Assembly (NCBI GenBank): GCA_023231475.1
Contig: JALJEE010000525.1
Span: forward strand, 37,105-101,104
DNA: 64,000 nucleotides
Direction of reading: 5' to 3'
From: Seison nebaliae
Lineage: Eukaryota > Rotifera > Pararotatoria > Seisonacea > Seisonidae
Shown here: positions 46,099 through 57,800 of the stretch, in pieces
Position numbering within the stretch: the first letter of the stretch is position 1
How the letters are laid out: every line of letters starts with the position of its first letter
Notes under the pieces: model-generated
What the model was told of the DNA's origin: nothing
Database searches by the model: none
The model's input: only the letters and a program-made list of their open reading frames with translations
Position numbers and translations under genes: made by a program

Positions 46099-46755
46099 TG
46101 AATTTTAGTAATTACCAAAATAATCTCATTTACACCTCAGATGCTTAATCATTTCTAAGGCAACTAGAATAAATAATATATGCAATTTAAAGTAACGATG
46201 AACATTATCAATCAACATTTGTAAGTCCAATTACAAGCTCCATTCATCAATTCGTTCTAAGCTGAAATATTAAGTAGCAAATTATTAAATTATTAACGTT
46301 CACTTCAAAATTTTTCACGACATATTTTCATTTCTTTTTAACATCAAGATTTAGATAGAAAATAATAAATAATAATAAATATTTAATAAAGTTAAACTTC
46401 TATCGTTTATAATTATTTTTTTGAAACTATTTTTCAAATTTTATTTTTCAAATCTTCTTCGACATTTCTTTTATATTATTAACTTTCCACAACAATAAAA
46501 TATCTTATTAACCAACTATTTAGTATATTCGCTAGATTCGTTTAATCATGAAAAAATTTTGTTTAAAAAAACAAATGGAACAATTATAATAGAAAAACTC
46601 TTAATCACATCAATGCACAACAATGAATAAGCTTCTAGTAAAGTTTAAATTTAGACTATAAAAGTTGAAGATTTCATTTCGTGTGATATTGTGTAAAATG
46701 GATAATATTCGACGAATTGATAAATAGGAAATTAAGAAAAGAATTGTTATTCGTT
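46099..46755. other. Spacer between Argonaute stop and LRRC56 start
   Basis: 657 bp of strongly A/T-rich sequence: upstream of LRRC56 and downstream of Argonaute, both on -. Nothing further is seen. Confidence 0.4.
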
Positions 46756-49329
46756 TTAAATGAAGTACATTTCATTTTTGATATGGTCATGTACATCTAT
46801 CACATCTTTTTTGCCAATTGGAATATTTCGATTTGAATCATGATAGGCACGTCCACGAAATGCTGCCAAATGTGAATAGTATACTGGTGCAGGAATGGAG
46901 ACACTTCGAGTACAACGACCATAAACGAAACATAACGCGTAACTTAACGTTTGGATAGTATCAGATGTGAATCCAATATCATCATAAAGGACAATATAAT
47001 GAGCTGGTTTACTCGTACCTTGAATACCTTCATGAGAACAAAGATAAAAATCGAACGCCAATGGATCAACAATCTCCGAATCGACAATCGTACCACAAGG
47101 CACATTGCCAGATTGACCGACTGCATCTTGTCGATTGGTTGGAAATAGTCTTGTATGATGTCTCTTCGTCACCACGATAATTGCCATTTCGGGTTGGTAA
47201 CTATCACTCAGGGTAACACAAGCATTACGGATACCACGTAATTCTTCACTTAATATCATATCATATTGACCCTCACTAACGCCATCGCGATAATAGAGAA
47301 TATGAGTCGGTTGACGATTTGTTTTATTATAAAATTCCATTAATAAATCATGAACTGCGGCATCGATATTCCGAATATTCTCTACGGCACCTTTCTTCGG
47401 TCGTTCTTGCTTCAACAATCGAGCAGCATATCGTGTTTGGAACAAATTTGTACTACCAACTACACCAGCAATCGAATATGACAATGTGGGTGGACCTCGT
47501 CCTTTTGGTTGTTGAAAATTAGCGGGAGGATGTGTCACATCTGCACCAATCACAATTACAACACTCTCTTGATTAAATGGTTCGGTGGTCAACATCTTAT
47601 CGATAGCAATGTTGAATCCTTTCAATTTATGATTAATTTTTAAGAATACATTCAAAATAAAAGGCGGTTTTTTTAATTTTGAAACATTCTTCACAGCGAT
47701 ACATTGCGTCATTATTCCAATAAATATTTCACAGACCGTTTTCACTTGACAATACACTGAACTCTCCGGAAGAATAATCATTAAAAATTGAACTCTTTGA
47801 TCTTTCGCTTCTTGAAAATGACCTTGAAGATCGTTGACATTAATTGTTCTCATAAATCTTTCATCTGGAAAAGGTATTGGAATTCGAACGGTTTCCGATC
47901 CTTTTCGTACATCATCTGCTATTTGACCTAAATTTAGGGGTCGATTTGTTGGTCGACTCATTGGTGAATTAATGGAGAATATTCCCCATTTCAAACTTTT
48001 AATATATTCTGTTTCGATTCTTCGAAATGGTCGTCGATTGAAATCATATTTACCATTATTTGTCGGTATTTGTTTATTATCACCATCAAGTAAAATTGGT
48101 GGTGGTAAAATTCGTCCTTTCACCTGAGTCATTTCAGGTGAATAAGCGAAACCGAAATGACGATAAATGTCATTTCGTTCTTTCAACCGACCTACATAAT
48201 CCTCGATCATTTGTAATCGAACATGTGCCGGCTTTGCACTCTCACGAATCACACTTGCCGTTTGTTGGGCCGTTAACGTTCCTTTCGATTTGCAACCAGG
48301 AACGATGGTACATAATTTTAATGGTATAAATGTCCTTCGTGGACCACGACCAATAGTGACACATAATTCCTTTTCGTCAATTCTTATTTGATATGTCTCT
48401 TGGAAATATTGACAAATTGACATCATTTTCGTTCGATTACCGTCACTCATTTTGAAAGTGATATTTCCCGCTCTCTTATACAATTCAATTCCACTAATCC
48501 TTCTCGTATGTTTCGTATGACTCACTTTCACTTTTATACCATCAATATCATTCGACATCTTTTTCAATTGACGAGGATGCGTTCCGTAATGTTTATGCAA
48601 ATAAGCCTCTAATGGAATCGCCTCATAAAAGATGGCACTAGGAATGTCAATATTTTGGAACCAACGTTTCGTACCAAAACGTAATGAAGTTCGGACACCT
48701 GTATATTTGACTTTACCTTCACCAATTTCAGTTGGTCGATTTGTCATATCAACGAAGAAATTTTTATATTGTTTTAGAAATTGAGCGAGCATCGTCTGAT
48801 TGATGATGTGAGCAGCTTGCATTGTAGCTGGCAATTCTGGACATCTTGTTTGTTCCACTGCAAGATTCAATTTATCCAAATAAATTATCGGTAATTTCGT
48901 TCGTGAAAGAACGAGTCGATAATAATCTTTTTTTCCATTTTCGTCGTCAAATGTCATTGAGTAATCATCACTAATCCTGTCACATCTAATATAGGCGATT
49001 GCCAAACCATCATAAGCAATCGGACCAACTTCTTCAAATATCTTTTCTAATTGTCTCATACATTGTTGTCGATATTGGAGATCAATCTCTTTCGAGAGAA
49101 CTTCCTCTTGACGGATATTTCGTCCTTTCTGTCTTGGTCGATTTTCAGCTTTCACTCGATTTTCAGCCAAAATAAATTTCACATCATATTGCGCCACTGG
49201 AATGGTACTGGAAATGTCCATTTCAAACCAATTGGCTTTCAGATATATGCTTCTACCTAAATGTCCCCCATCATCAGGACGTTTTTCTACTTCTTTGCCC
49301 AAAGTGGGAATCTCGAACGAATTAATCAT
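46756..49329 (-). CDS. AGO: Argonaute (AGO clade), intronless, slicer-competent
   Basis: A single exon of 857 residues from ATG 49329, the same length class as animal AGOs (about 860). Argonautes bind small RNAs and silence complementary transcripts. N and linker regions are at about 20-220, PAZ at about 230-370, MID at about 400-540 and PIWI at about 545-825. The catalytic residues are visible: Asp597 in VIGADVTHPP, Asp682 in YYRDGVSEGQ and His820 in YYSHLAAF. The fourth (Glu) lies in the variable helix between and was not placed. The C-terminus ends NEMYFI, as expected for the buried MYFA-type tail. Sequence is clearly more divergent than the near-invariant miRNA AGO1/2 group. It may be an siRNA-type AGO or reflect a fast-evolving lineage. 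It is AGO-like rather than PIWI-like by the C-terminal tail. Confidence 0.94.
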   Translation of the reverse strand: MINSFEIPTLGKEVEKRPDDGGHLGRSIYLKANWFEMDISSTIPVAQYDVKFILAENRVKAENRPRQKGRNIRQEEVLSKEIDLQYRQQCMRQLEKIFEEVGPIAYDGLAIAYIRCDRISDDYSMTFDDENGKKDYYRLVLSRTKLPIIYLDKLNLAVEQTRCPELPATMQAAHIINQTMLAQFLKQYKNFFVDMTNRPTEIGEGKVKYTGVRTSLRFGTKRWFQNIDIPSAIFYEAIPLEAYLHKHYGTHPRQLKKMSNDIDGIKVKVSHTKHTRRISGIELYKRAGNITFKMSDGNRTKMMSICQYFQETYQIRIDEKELCVTIGRGPRRTFIPLKLCTIVPGCKSKGTLTAQQTASVIRESAKPAHVRLQMIEDYVGRLKERNDIYRHFGFAYSPEMTQVKGRILPPPILLDGDNKQIPTNNGKYDFNRRPFRRIETEYIKSLKWGIFSINSPMSRPTNRPLNLGQIADDVRKGSETVRIPIPFPDERFMRTINVNDLQGHFQEAKDQRVQFLMIILPESSVYCQVKTVCEIFIGIMTQCIAVKNVSKLKKPPFILNVFLKINHKLKGFNIAIDKMLTTEPFNQESVVIVIGADVTHPPANFQQPKGRGPPTLSYSIAGVVGSTNLFQTRYAARLLKQERPKKGAVENIRNIDAAVHDLLMEFYNKTNRQPTHILYYRDGVSEGQYDMILSEELRGIRNACVTLSDSYQPEMAIIVVTKRHHTRLFPTNRQDAVGQSGNVPCGTIVDSEIVDPLAFDFYLCSHEGIQGTSKPAHYIVLYDDIGFTSDTIQTLSYALCFVYGRCTRSVSIPAPVYYSHLAAFRGRAYHDSNRNIPIGKKDVIDVHDHIKNEMYFI

Positions 49330-52300
49330 TTTCCCTCACTTATATCAATAAAATAGGGAGAGACACATAATTTAAAAGATGTCGTTGGTAAAAATTGAAA
49401 TTAAACAAATTCTGGTTCTTACCAATTTTTCCTTCAATCTTAAACTTGTTATTTAAACAAAATTTCGTCTTTATCCTTCTTATAAAATTATTTTCTTTTA
49501 ATTTTATTAATTTTTCCCTTTTCTCCATCTCAAATAAATAAATAAATAATTATTATACAATATAACTCTTAATATTCTGTATACAGACAACTATTTCCGA
49601 TTTCCAACTGTCAAGAATAATTTTAAACAGTATTCTTCCATTATTATTCCTATATATATTAACCGTTATACACCACGCATATAAAGAGGAAAGCGGTTGA
49701 GGTCTTCTTGCATTGCAAAACCTTCTTCATTATTTCAATCAATAATTTTTATTAATTTTTTCTCCCCTCTTTCTTATTCAAATAAATGAATCATGTTTTC
49801 CTTGAAGTTTCCATGAATTGAAAAGAATTTCTCGTTCTCTTCATAGAAATTTTAAAAGATTGTTAATTATCTTTATTTGAATTATTATTATTATTATTAT
49901 TATTATTAAAGACATATTATACACAACGATTATCGGTATTTTACAATCCTTCAAATTCATGACTGATACTCTCGATAAACATGGGAAATTTGTTTCCATT
50001 TTTAATTCTTTCACCCTCTTTTGAAATACAAAGAAAAATATTATTAGTAATTAAATAACTAATAATATTTAATTTAAACTAACGTAAGTATTAAGCAAGA
50101 AAACAATTAAATATCATTTTAATAGGAAATATTATTTAAAAATTTTTATGTTGTTTGGAGTTTGGATTTTTTTTTCCAAAATGTATAGAAGGATCGATCC
50201 TTATCATTTAAGGATCATGGATCATTCCCCCAGTCCTAGTTGCTAGTTCGACGCAATCTAGTTTTCAATAGACAAATTGTACGAATTTTCTTCGATCTAC
50301 ATATCCCCAAAATCGATGAAGTATTTCGAATTTTTATATGATTAGTTGTATACAACTTGTATGATTAAAGTATTCTGAAGATTTCGGTAAAGTTTTTAAA
50401 TAAAATTTAAACGATCATCTTCTAAATAGAATCAAATGAAAAACTTTTAAGCATTTATTCTAACAAAATTATTGTAAGGTAACACATATTGCCTGCTGAT
50501 TTATTCGTCTTCTCATTAACAGTTGGAATAAATATAAGTGGTAGATTAAAAAGTGTGTAAATCGAAAGAAATTTGATTTTTCTACTAAATGACTGACAAT
50601 TAATTGAAAGGAAAAATTCTTTATATAATATATAATAATATATACTCTTATTTCTGATAATCATCACGATAGACAATGGACGATGGAAAGAATAGATGAT
50701 GAAAAGAAAAAGTTTTATTTTACCAATCGGCTAACAAAAGAGTTTTCCTTTTCCTCTGAATGTTTAGAAGAAGTTATTTGGGAAATAACTTTCTAACTAT
50801 TATGGTTGGAAGTGTGCACTAATGATTAGTTGCCAATCGATAGTGGGAAGAATGGTTGGAAGTATTATTTGGATGTTATTGACTTATCTTCTACTCCTTT
50901 CATTCTATGCGACTCATTTGATTCATTCCTCATTGTTATTATTTAAAAGATATATAAATTTGCAGTATAATATTTACATATCCAATTTTTGCGATATCGT
51001 TGTTCGTTCGTTCAGATATGGTCATCGATTCTCCGTTTGAGCGACATCTCCACATCGGAAATTTATAGTATTAACTTTTTATCGGTTACGAACAATTGCA
51101 AATAGAAACTTATTTAAAATATTAAAATTGTGTTAGCAAACAGAATAAGAATGACAATAACAAATCGATTGAATAAATGTTATATATCATATCGAAAATA
51201 TTCGAATCGTTTTTAGTTGTTAACTAATCTTTATTAATAACTAACCATTTAAAGAAATTTGTTGAGGAAGATAAAATGTTGTCATGGAAAATTAAATGAA
51301 TTGATACTGAAGATATTCGATTAACTGATCGATCGATAAGATGTTTAGTCGATTTTAAATAGGCGGTGAATATGTTGAAGGAGCTAAATTTTTGATAATG
51401 AAACTGAAGTTGGAAGTGGGATTGGATGAGAAGAAGATGACACAGGAGGTGATGATAAGTGAAAGGAAATAATTACGAGGGAAAAAACGACAGTCAATCT
51501 GCTCTCCCATCCACACGTATTTGGTGAAGCGGCAACTAAATAAGAAGAATAAACAGAAAAATGAATTTATCAAAATTATTATTGTGATAGAAGGGGGAAT
51601 TTTGAGTGGCGAATGACATTCCATATTCCTACATGATTATGTAATGAACTTATATATGAATGTTCTTGTGTTTGTAGAACGAGTTTAGATTCTTGTTTTT
51701 TTTTTTTTTTTCGTCTCTTTACACATGGTGTACATGTAGATCAATATGATTAGTTGCATTAAATTACACGTAATCATAGAAATTTATCATTTTCATTAAT
51801 TTTTCTATTTTCTTCTTCTTTTCTACTTCTTGACCATTATTTTATTGTCAAATTGTCCTTCGTTATTCTCATTAAATATTTTCTCATCTTCTCTTACCCT
51901 TCTTCATTTCCTTTCGTTCCACTTCTTCCTTCTGAATATCAAATAAATTAATTTTTTCTCCTACATTCATTCATTCATTCTTCTACAATACCATCATCAT
52001 CATCATCATCATCATCATTATCATCATCATTATTCACCAATACTAACAACAACAACAGTCGTCGTAACAGGAAGAATTACCTGAAAGTGGAAATTCGTTA
52101 TCCGTCTTATGATCGTAGAAGCATTATTATTCCTGTCTGTTTCAACTGTTAACCATAAAAGAAGGAATAGCGACTTGAAGTTGAAACATACGACAATTCT
52201 CGTTGTCCAATAAACAGTTCTACATTTCCACCTTTTTCCTTTCGACACAATTCCATTCAGACACAAGAGCAACTCATTCGACTCCTTTTTCTGTCTATTC

Positions 52301-52361
52301 ATCTCAATCATTCGACTACATTAAATCTCTTCAACATTCAACACTAACGACGTTCAACCAT
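49330..52361. other. 3.0 kb divergent intergenic region, Argonaute (-) and ERK (+)
   Basis: A/T-rich with no supported gene. It holds an (ATT)n run at 49881-49908, a palindromic patch with GGATCGATCC near 50190, T16 at 51696-51711 and an (ATC)n run at 51992-52031. An acceptor-like TTCCATTCAG ends at about 52260, so the ERK 5' UTR may contain an intron. Confidence 0.4.
51992..52031. repeat. (ATC)n microsatellite
   Basis: About 13 units with one ATT interruption, 330 bp upstream of the ERK start codon, in the presumed 5' UTR or promoter. Confidence 0.85.
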
Positions 52362-53755
52362 ATGTCGATAGGAGAAATGTCTTCGGAAAATAATCCTTCA
52401 TCCTCCCCATCTATCGACGACATTAATTGTAATATGACGACGACGAATAACGACACTATCCAAAATGTTCACGGACATGAATTTGCTGTTGGAGAGAATT
52501 ACTCCGATCTCCGTTACATCGGTGAAGGTGCTTATGGTGTCGTTGTATCGGCATTTGATAAAAGGAATCGATGTCGTGTCGCTATCAAGAAAACATCACC
52601 ATTTGAACATATCGTTTATTGTGAGAGAACATTACGTGAAATAAAAATATTGACAAGATTCCGTCATGAGAACATTATCGACATTCAAGATATAATTGGT
52701 TAGTTGTCATTTTCTTTCTTTAAAATCCTTTTTAATATTTTCCAGTTGCTGATACGGTGAATAATATGCAAGGCGTCTATATCGTCCAATGTCTAATGGA
52801 AACGGATTTGTGCGAATTATTGAAAACACAAAGTCTCTCTAATGATCATGTCTGCTATTTCGCTTATCAAATACTTCGCGGATTAAAATATATTCATTCA
52901 GCCAATGTTCTCCATCGAGATCTCAAACCGGGAAATCTCTTACTCAATGCGACATGTGATTTAAAGATATGTGATTTTGGAATGGCAAGAGTAGCGAGTG
53001 GCAATCGAGGAACATTAACAGAATATGTAGCGACTCGATGGTATCGTGCACCAGAAGTGATGTTGAATTCGAGAGCATATGGAAAACCGATGGATATTTG
53101 GAGTGTTGGTTGTATTCTCGGTGAGATGTTCACTCGACGACCATTGTTACCTGGTGATCATTATCTCGATCAGATAACACTCATTTTCCAACATTTCGGA
53201 TCACCATCTGAAGAAGATATCATTGCCATTCAAAATCCACAAGCAAGAGATTATATTCGATCATTACCACATACCAGACCAACTTCGTGGAGTGTCAAAT
53301 TTAATAATGCTGAAGATGATGCCATCGATATTATGAAAAAGATGCTCGTTTTTAATCCACAGAAACGAATAACAGTTGAAGAAGCATTACGTCATCCATA
53401 TTTCTCACAATATTACGAACCGAATGATGAACCGATTTGTGAGAATCCACTTGATGCATCTGATACCGATATTATGGATTATGGTGGTTTACCTGATCGA
53501 ACTGAATCATATACGAAAGAAGAGATTAAACAAAAAGTATTTGATGAGATTCAAGCGTTCAAAAGACAACAATTATTACAACGACAAAATCGACGAAATG
53601 ACGATGAAGTGGAAGGTGAAGAAGAAGAAGAAGAAGATATTGAAGATGAAGATGTTGCCATCGGAAATTCTGGTGAAGGTGATGACGGGACAACTAATCG
53701 GATTGATGATGATATCAATAAGAAGGAAGAAGATACGTCGATGAAAGACGGATGA
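52362..53755 (+). CDS. MAPK1: ERK1/2-type MAP kinase, two exons
   Basis: Exons 52362-52698 and 52746-53755 give 448 residues over a 47-bp phase-1 intron (GTTAGT donor). ERK is the terminal kinase of the Ras-Raf-MEK cascade. Features: IGEGAYGVV loop, [38 protein letters not shown], dual-phosphorylation motif Thr204-Glu205-Tyr206 in [14 protein letters not shown], and an HYLDQI region. Two changes from the usual ERK1/2 are the Ser-to-Gly in KPSN and Leu-to-Met in DFGL; the loop before TEY (ASGNRGT) is also shorter. A tail of about 75 residues is added, with a Gln/Arg helix then a Glu/Asp-rich stretch. Human ERK2 has 360 residues. ERK5 is an alternative because of DFGMAR, but the N-lobe is ERK1/2-like. 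Confidence 0.93.
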
Positions 53756-54899
53756 AAAGACGATGATCATTATTCGTCATTAATTCTTTCTCTCTACAAT
53801 CATCTCTCCTCCACCATTATTCTCAATCGTTTTAAATTTATTTATATTCCTTTCATCCGAACAAACACATCTAATCGATCAGTTTATTAACCATTTCATC
53901 ATGTCGTTACCATGGGAACGAGGAGATTTCCAACCGATATCTCCCTCATTCCAAAATCATCATTTCTATTTATACATAAGAAACAAAACGAACGAAATAT
54001 AATGATCATCAACATCATCATCAATATCATCATTATCATCATTTCGATGTTTTCGGATGGGGAGACTGTTCTACTAAATGTGTCATTTTCATCTTCTATT
54101 TCAATAATCCATCGACTCATCTCGTCAATTATCTCCCGTTCCTTTTTTTTTCCGTCAACTAACAGTTTCTTTTCTAATTCTTCTCTAACACAAGTCTCAT
54201 TTCGTGTGCACTTGTGTGCACATGCACATTCTTCAACAATTCATTCGTCATCTTCTATCTATTTTCTAATCCCCCCTTCTAAACTCCCCCTACCCCATTC
54301 CCCCACTCCCCCCGTTCTCTTTCTCTTCCTTCTTTGAACGAGTTGGAGAGAAAGAAGTATTCATCACATATTTTAATATTGTTCATCGATAAGAGTTTGT
54401 TGAAAGCGGGAAGAAATGTTTCTGTTTCACTTAATTTATTCGAATAAAATTTTTTTTAAAATTTCTCTTATAAATCTCATTTGGGAAGATGTGTTGAATT
54501 AAAGGGATGTGATTGACAATCGAACATAAATCTCTCTTTAGAAAAAAGGAGAGAAACAATTCAATGAGAAAATAGATAAGTGATGAAAATAGTCGAAGGA
54601 AACAGAAGAGTACAAGAGATATATGAGAAATTATAATAAAAAATTGTTCTTAACAACAAAATTCAATCGACCATATTCAGTTGCTCGGCGATAAAATGTG
54701 AATGATAGAGATTATGAAAATAAAATGTAAGATGTGCCCTCTTATATGAAGCTCGCGCACAATCGATCGCTGTTTGTGTACAAAAAAGGAAAATATGAAA
54801 ATGATGAAAATGATGAGACGTATCATTTTAGAGATTGACTATCACAAAATGATAATTTGGAATATAAATGAAAAAAATATAAATTGATACTTGATATTA
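53756..54899. other. Convergent 3' region, ERK (+) and the 1660-residue gene (-)
   Basis: 1.14 kb of mostly pyrimidine-rich then A/T-rich sequence, including C-rich runs near 54270-54315. Open frames here are low complexity and unsupported. It is presumably 3' UTR of both genes. Confidence 0.4.
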
Positions 54900-57800
54900 T
54901 TATGATATGGCATTCTCTCCATGCTCATTACGAAGTGTTCTATCGCAATTCAAACGAATTTTAGATGAGGAAATCATTTCTGATGATGATTCTATTTCAT
55001 AAATATTCTTAATATTTTCCGATGGATTTCCATCAGTTTGAACATTTGATGAAATCGTACATCCATCATTCATTTCCTTCTTAATTTCTGATGGTTCTTT
55101 AAGACGTTTAACATGAGTTGTCGAATTCTTTCTTTTGGAAACCAGTTCCTTCTTCACTTTCTTTGTCGGTTTATTTTTTGCCGTTTTCCTTTTTTTTCCA
55201 CCTTTATTTTTTGGAGCTTTCGATGAATTAACATTTAGCGTAGTTGTTCCAATTTCTGATAATTTTGAGATATTCTTTTTCTTATTAGAAGCGATTGTTG
55301 CTTTACGTTTATTTCTTGCTTTAATGAAACGTCGATGAATTTCTATAGGTAATAATTGTGTATGATCGAAAATGAGTGGTTTACTAAATACTCGTTTATT
55401 GAGAGAAATGGAAGTGATAAAAAATCGAAGATGATGTTCTACTTTCTTCTCATTTCTCGTTCTCAATTTCCCAATTGTTGCTTTAGTCAATGGAAATGCA
55501 CGTCGATATCGATCGAAAGGAATAAAACAATAATTATTACTACCAACATAAACAGCTAATCGACGATTAGATTTTCTAGCACAAGAAGTCTTCGTATAAC
55601 GAACGAGCAATTCCACCAGAAAATGAGAGACGAGTGAACGATTGATTTTGGGGAAATTCCATCGTACAAATATTCCATCTGCCACTTTCTTCTTTAACAA
55701 GACGTTGGGATGTGTGGGTGGCATTAATTGATCAACCGTCGGAATAGTAATTGTCAATGGATTTGACCATTCACTAAAACTGTTTCTTCTATTCCTAGCA
55801 CGACATCTCAATGAATAAGAACCGGAAGGAATTAATTCTTCACTCATCTCATTACTTAATCCAATTCTCATTTGTTCCAATGACGAATTGTCCCCTTGAT
55901 ATATTTGAAGATTTTTATATAACGAAGCGACCAAAGATGGATATTTATCACAAATTATTCCACATCGTCCTATCGATTTCTCATGATCAGTGAGAGAAAT
56001 CACATCTAATCGTCTCCATAATGATGTGGTATAATTGTATAACATACTATTCTCATTCATCGTTTCATATGTGGAAGATTTGGTATCTTTATGGAAATGA
56101 GAATCGGGAGAATGAAAACTCATTTTTCTTTCATGAATTATTGATCGTTCAATTTGATCTGGAGTAGTGGATAATGTCATATTATTCCATATTTCTCCAA
56201 CTTCACTTTCTTTATGTTCTTCTTCTCTCAATTCATAATTATTCAATATTAATTCTTTTCGATCAATCACAATATCATCAATAATTGATTGTAATTTAAA
56301 ATCATATTTTTCACATTTGTTTTCTTTCTTCACCAATTCTTCTTTCTTCTTCTTTCCTTTACTTTTCCAGTTACAATTTATCACCTCATCCATCACATCA
56401 GTTCCTGTACGATAATAATGTTTTTTAACGAATTCATCGTCAATGAAACGAATCGCATCGAACGACAATCGACGACGTTTCTCCTGAAAAAAATCCAATT
56501 GAAAACAATTCAAAAAAAATTTAAAAAAAATTTAAAAAAAACTTCAACATTCCTCGCCATGAATTGACGTAATTCTGATATGGATATATTGTCAGGATGT
56601 GACAGACCGTCCATCTGAGAAATTTTTCTGTTTTCTAATTGATTGTTGTAGGGGAGGAATTCTCTCGTCAACAAATTCGTATTGAGATTGAATTTTTGTT
56701 CTTGGACGATATGATTCGATTCATTCTTCCTTTCCATTGGTGTCTCATTTTTTGAAATATCAGAAAAATTTCTTTTGTCTGTTCCATCCCATCGATTTGT
56801 ATTGTTATCGAATTGAAGTATTTGTCTGGAATCATCGATTGGTTGAAAAGAATCATAACTAAAAAATAATTTGAAAAAATAATTTGAAAATAGAATTTAA
56901 AAAAAAAATAATTTCAAACTAGAAAACATCTTCGATGTTGTCGGTAGGAGGAAATTGTTGTAGTTTTCCGTTGAAAATATTTCTATTTTCAGGTGAGAAT
57001 GTGAGATCATGATTGAGAACGGCAGTTTTTATAAGATTCTCCTCATTTCGTATCATTTCCACATTACTCTCAATAATATCATCGATCTGTTTGAAATTGT
57101 CTAATTGATTGGCATCATCGATGGATGTGATAGATGGATTGTGGAGGAAATGTGGTCGGAGTGTAGATCTTGGTGGAGATTTGAAATCGGTAGTCGTCAA
57201 ATGAGAAGATGTAACAAAATTCTCTTGAAACATTCGATTAGTTGTTCGATTAGTAATTGGCGAACCGAAAATTTCATTGGAATTATTTGAACCGATAAAA
57301 CTGTTCGTTTTATTCAACGTCTCTTCGTCCATCATTCGATGAATTGTTCCATTCATTCCATTATTCATTGATGATTGACTAATGGAATGATTTGTTGGTA
57401 TATTCAATTTATTGAAATTTGTCATATCGTCAAAATCGAGATTGTTCTTCACATTAGAATTATGATAATCGATTGGATGATGATGATGATGTTGATGATG
57501 ATGTGGTAAAGTCATCGAATTATCATATCGAATTGTTTCACTTAAACAATTCGTTCGAACATTTCTCCAATTCATTTTCAATCCATTATTCTCCTCATTC
57601 GACATTTGTGGTGGGAAGTGATTTGTATTTGGAAATAAATTATTTGATTGTTGAGAATGAAGAAGTTGTAGAGGAGGAACAGGAAGAGGAGGAGGAGGAG
57701 ATGTTGAACGATAATTTAATGGTGATAACAATTTCTCTTCTTTTATTTGATTCGAATAAATTTCATCCATCATTCCAATTGGAGAAATATTATTATCAAT

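Noticed and set aside
50160-50300. Possible tRNA-like or structured RNA near GGATCGATCC
   Set aside because: No cloverleaf could be folded by eye and no B box is present; only a short palindrome remains.
53912-54337. 141-codon plus-strand frame after ERK
   Set aside because: Ser/Ile-rich low-complexity translation of (ATC)n and pyrimidine tracts in the presumed 3' UTR.
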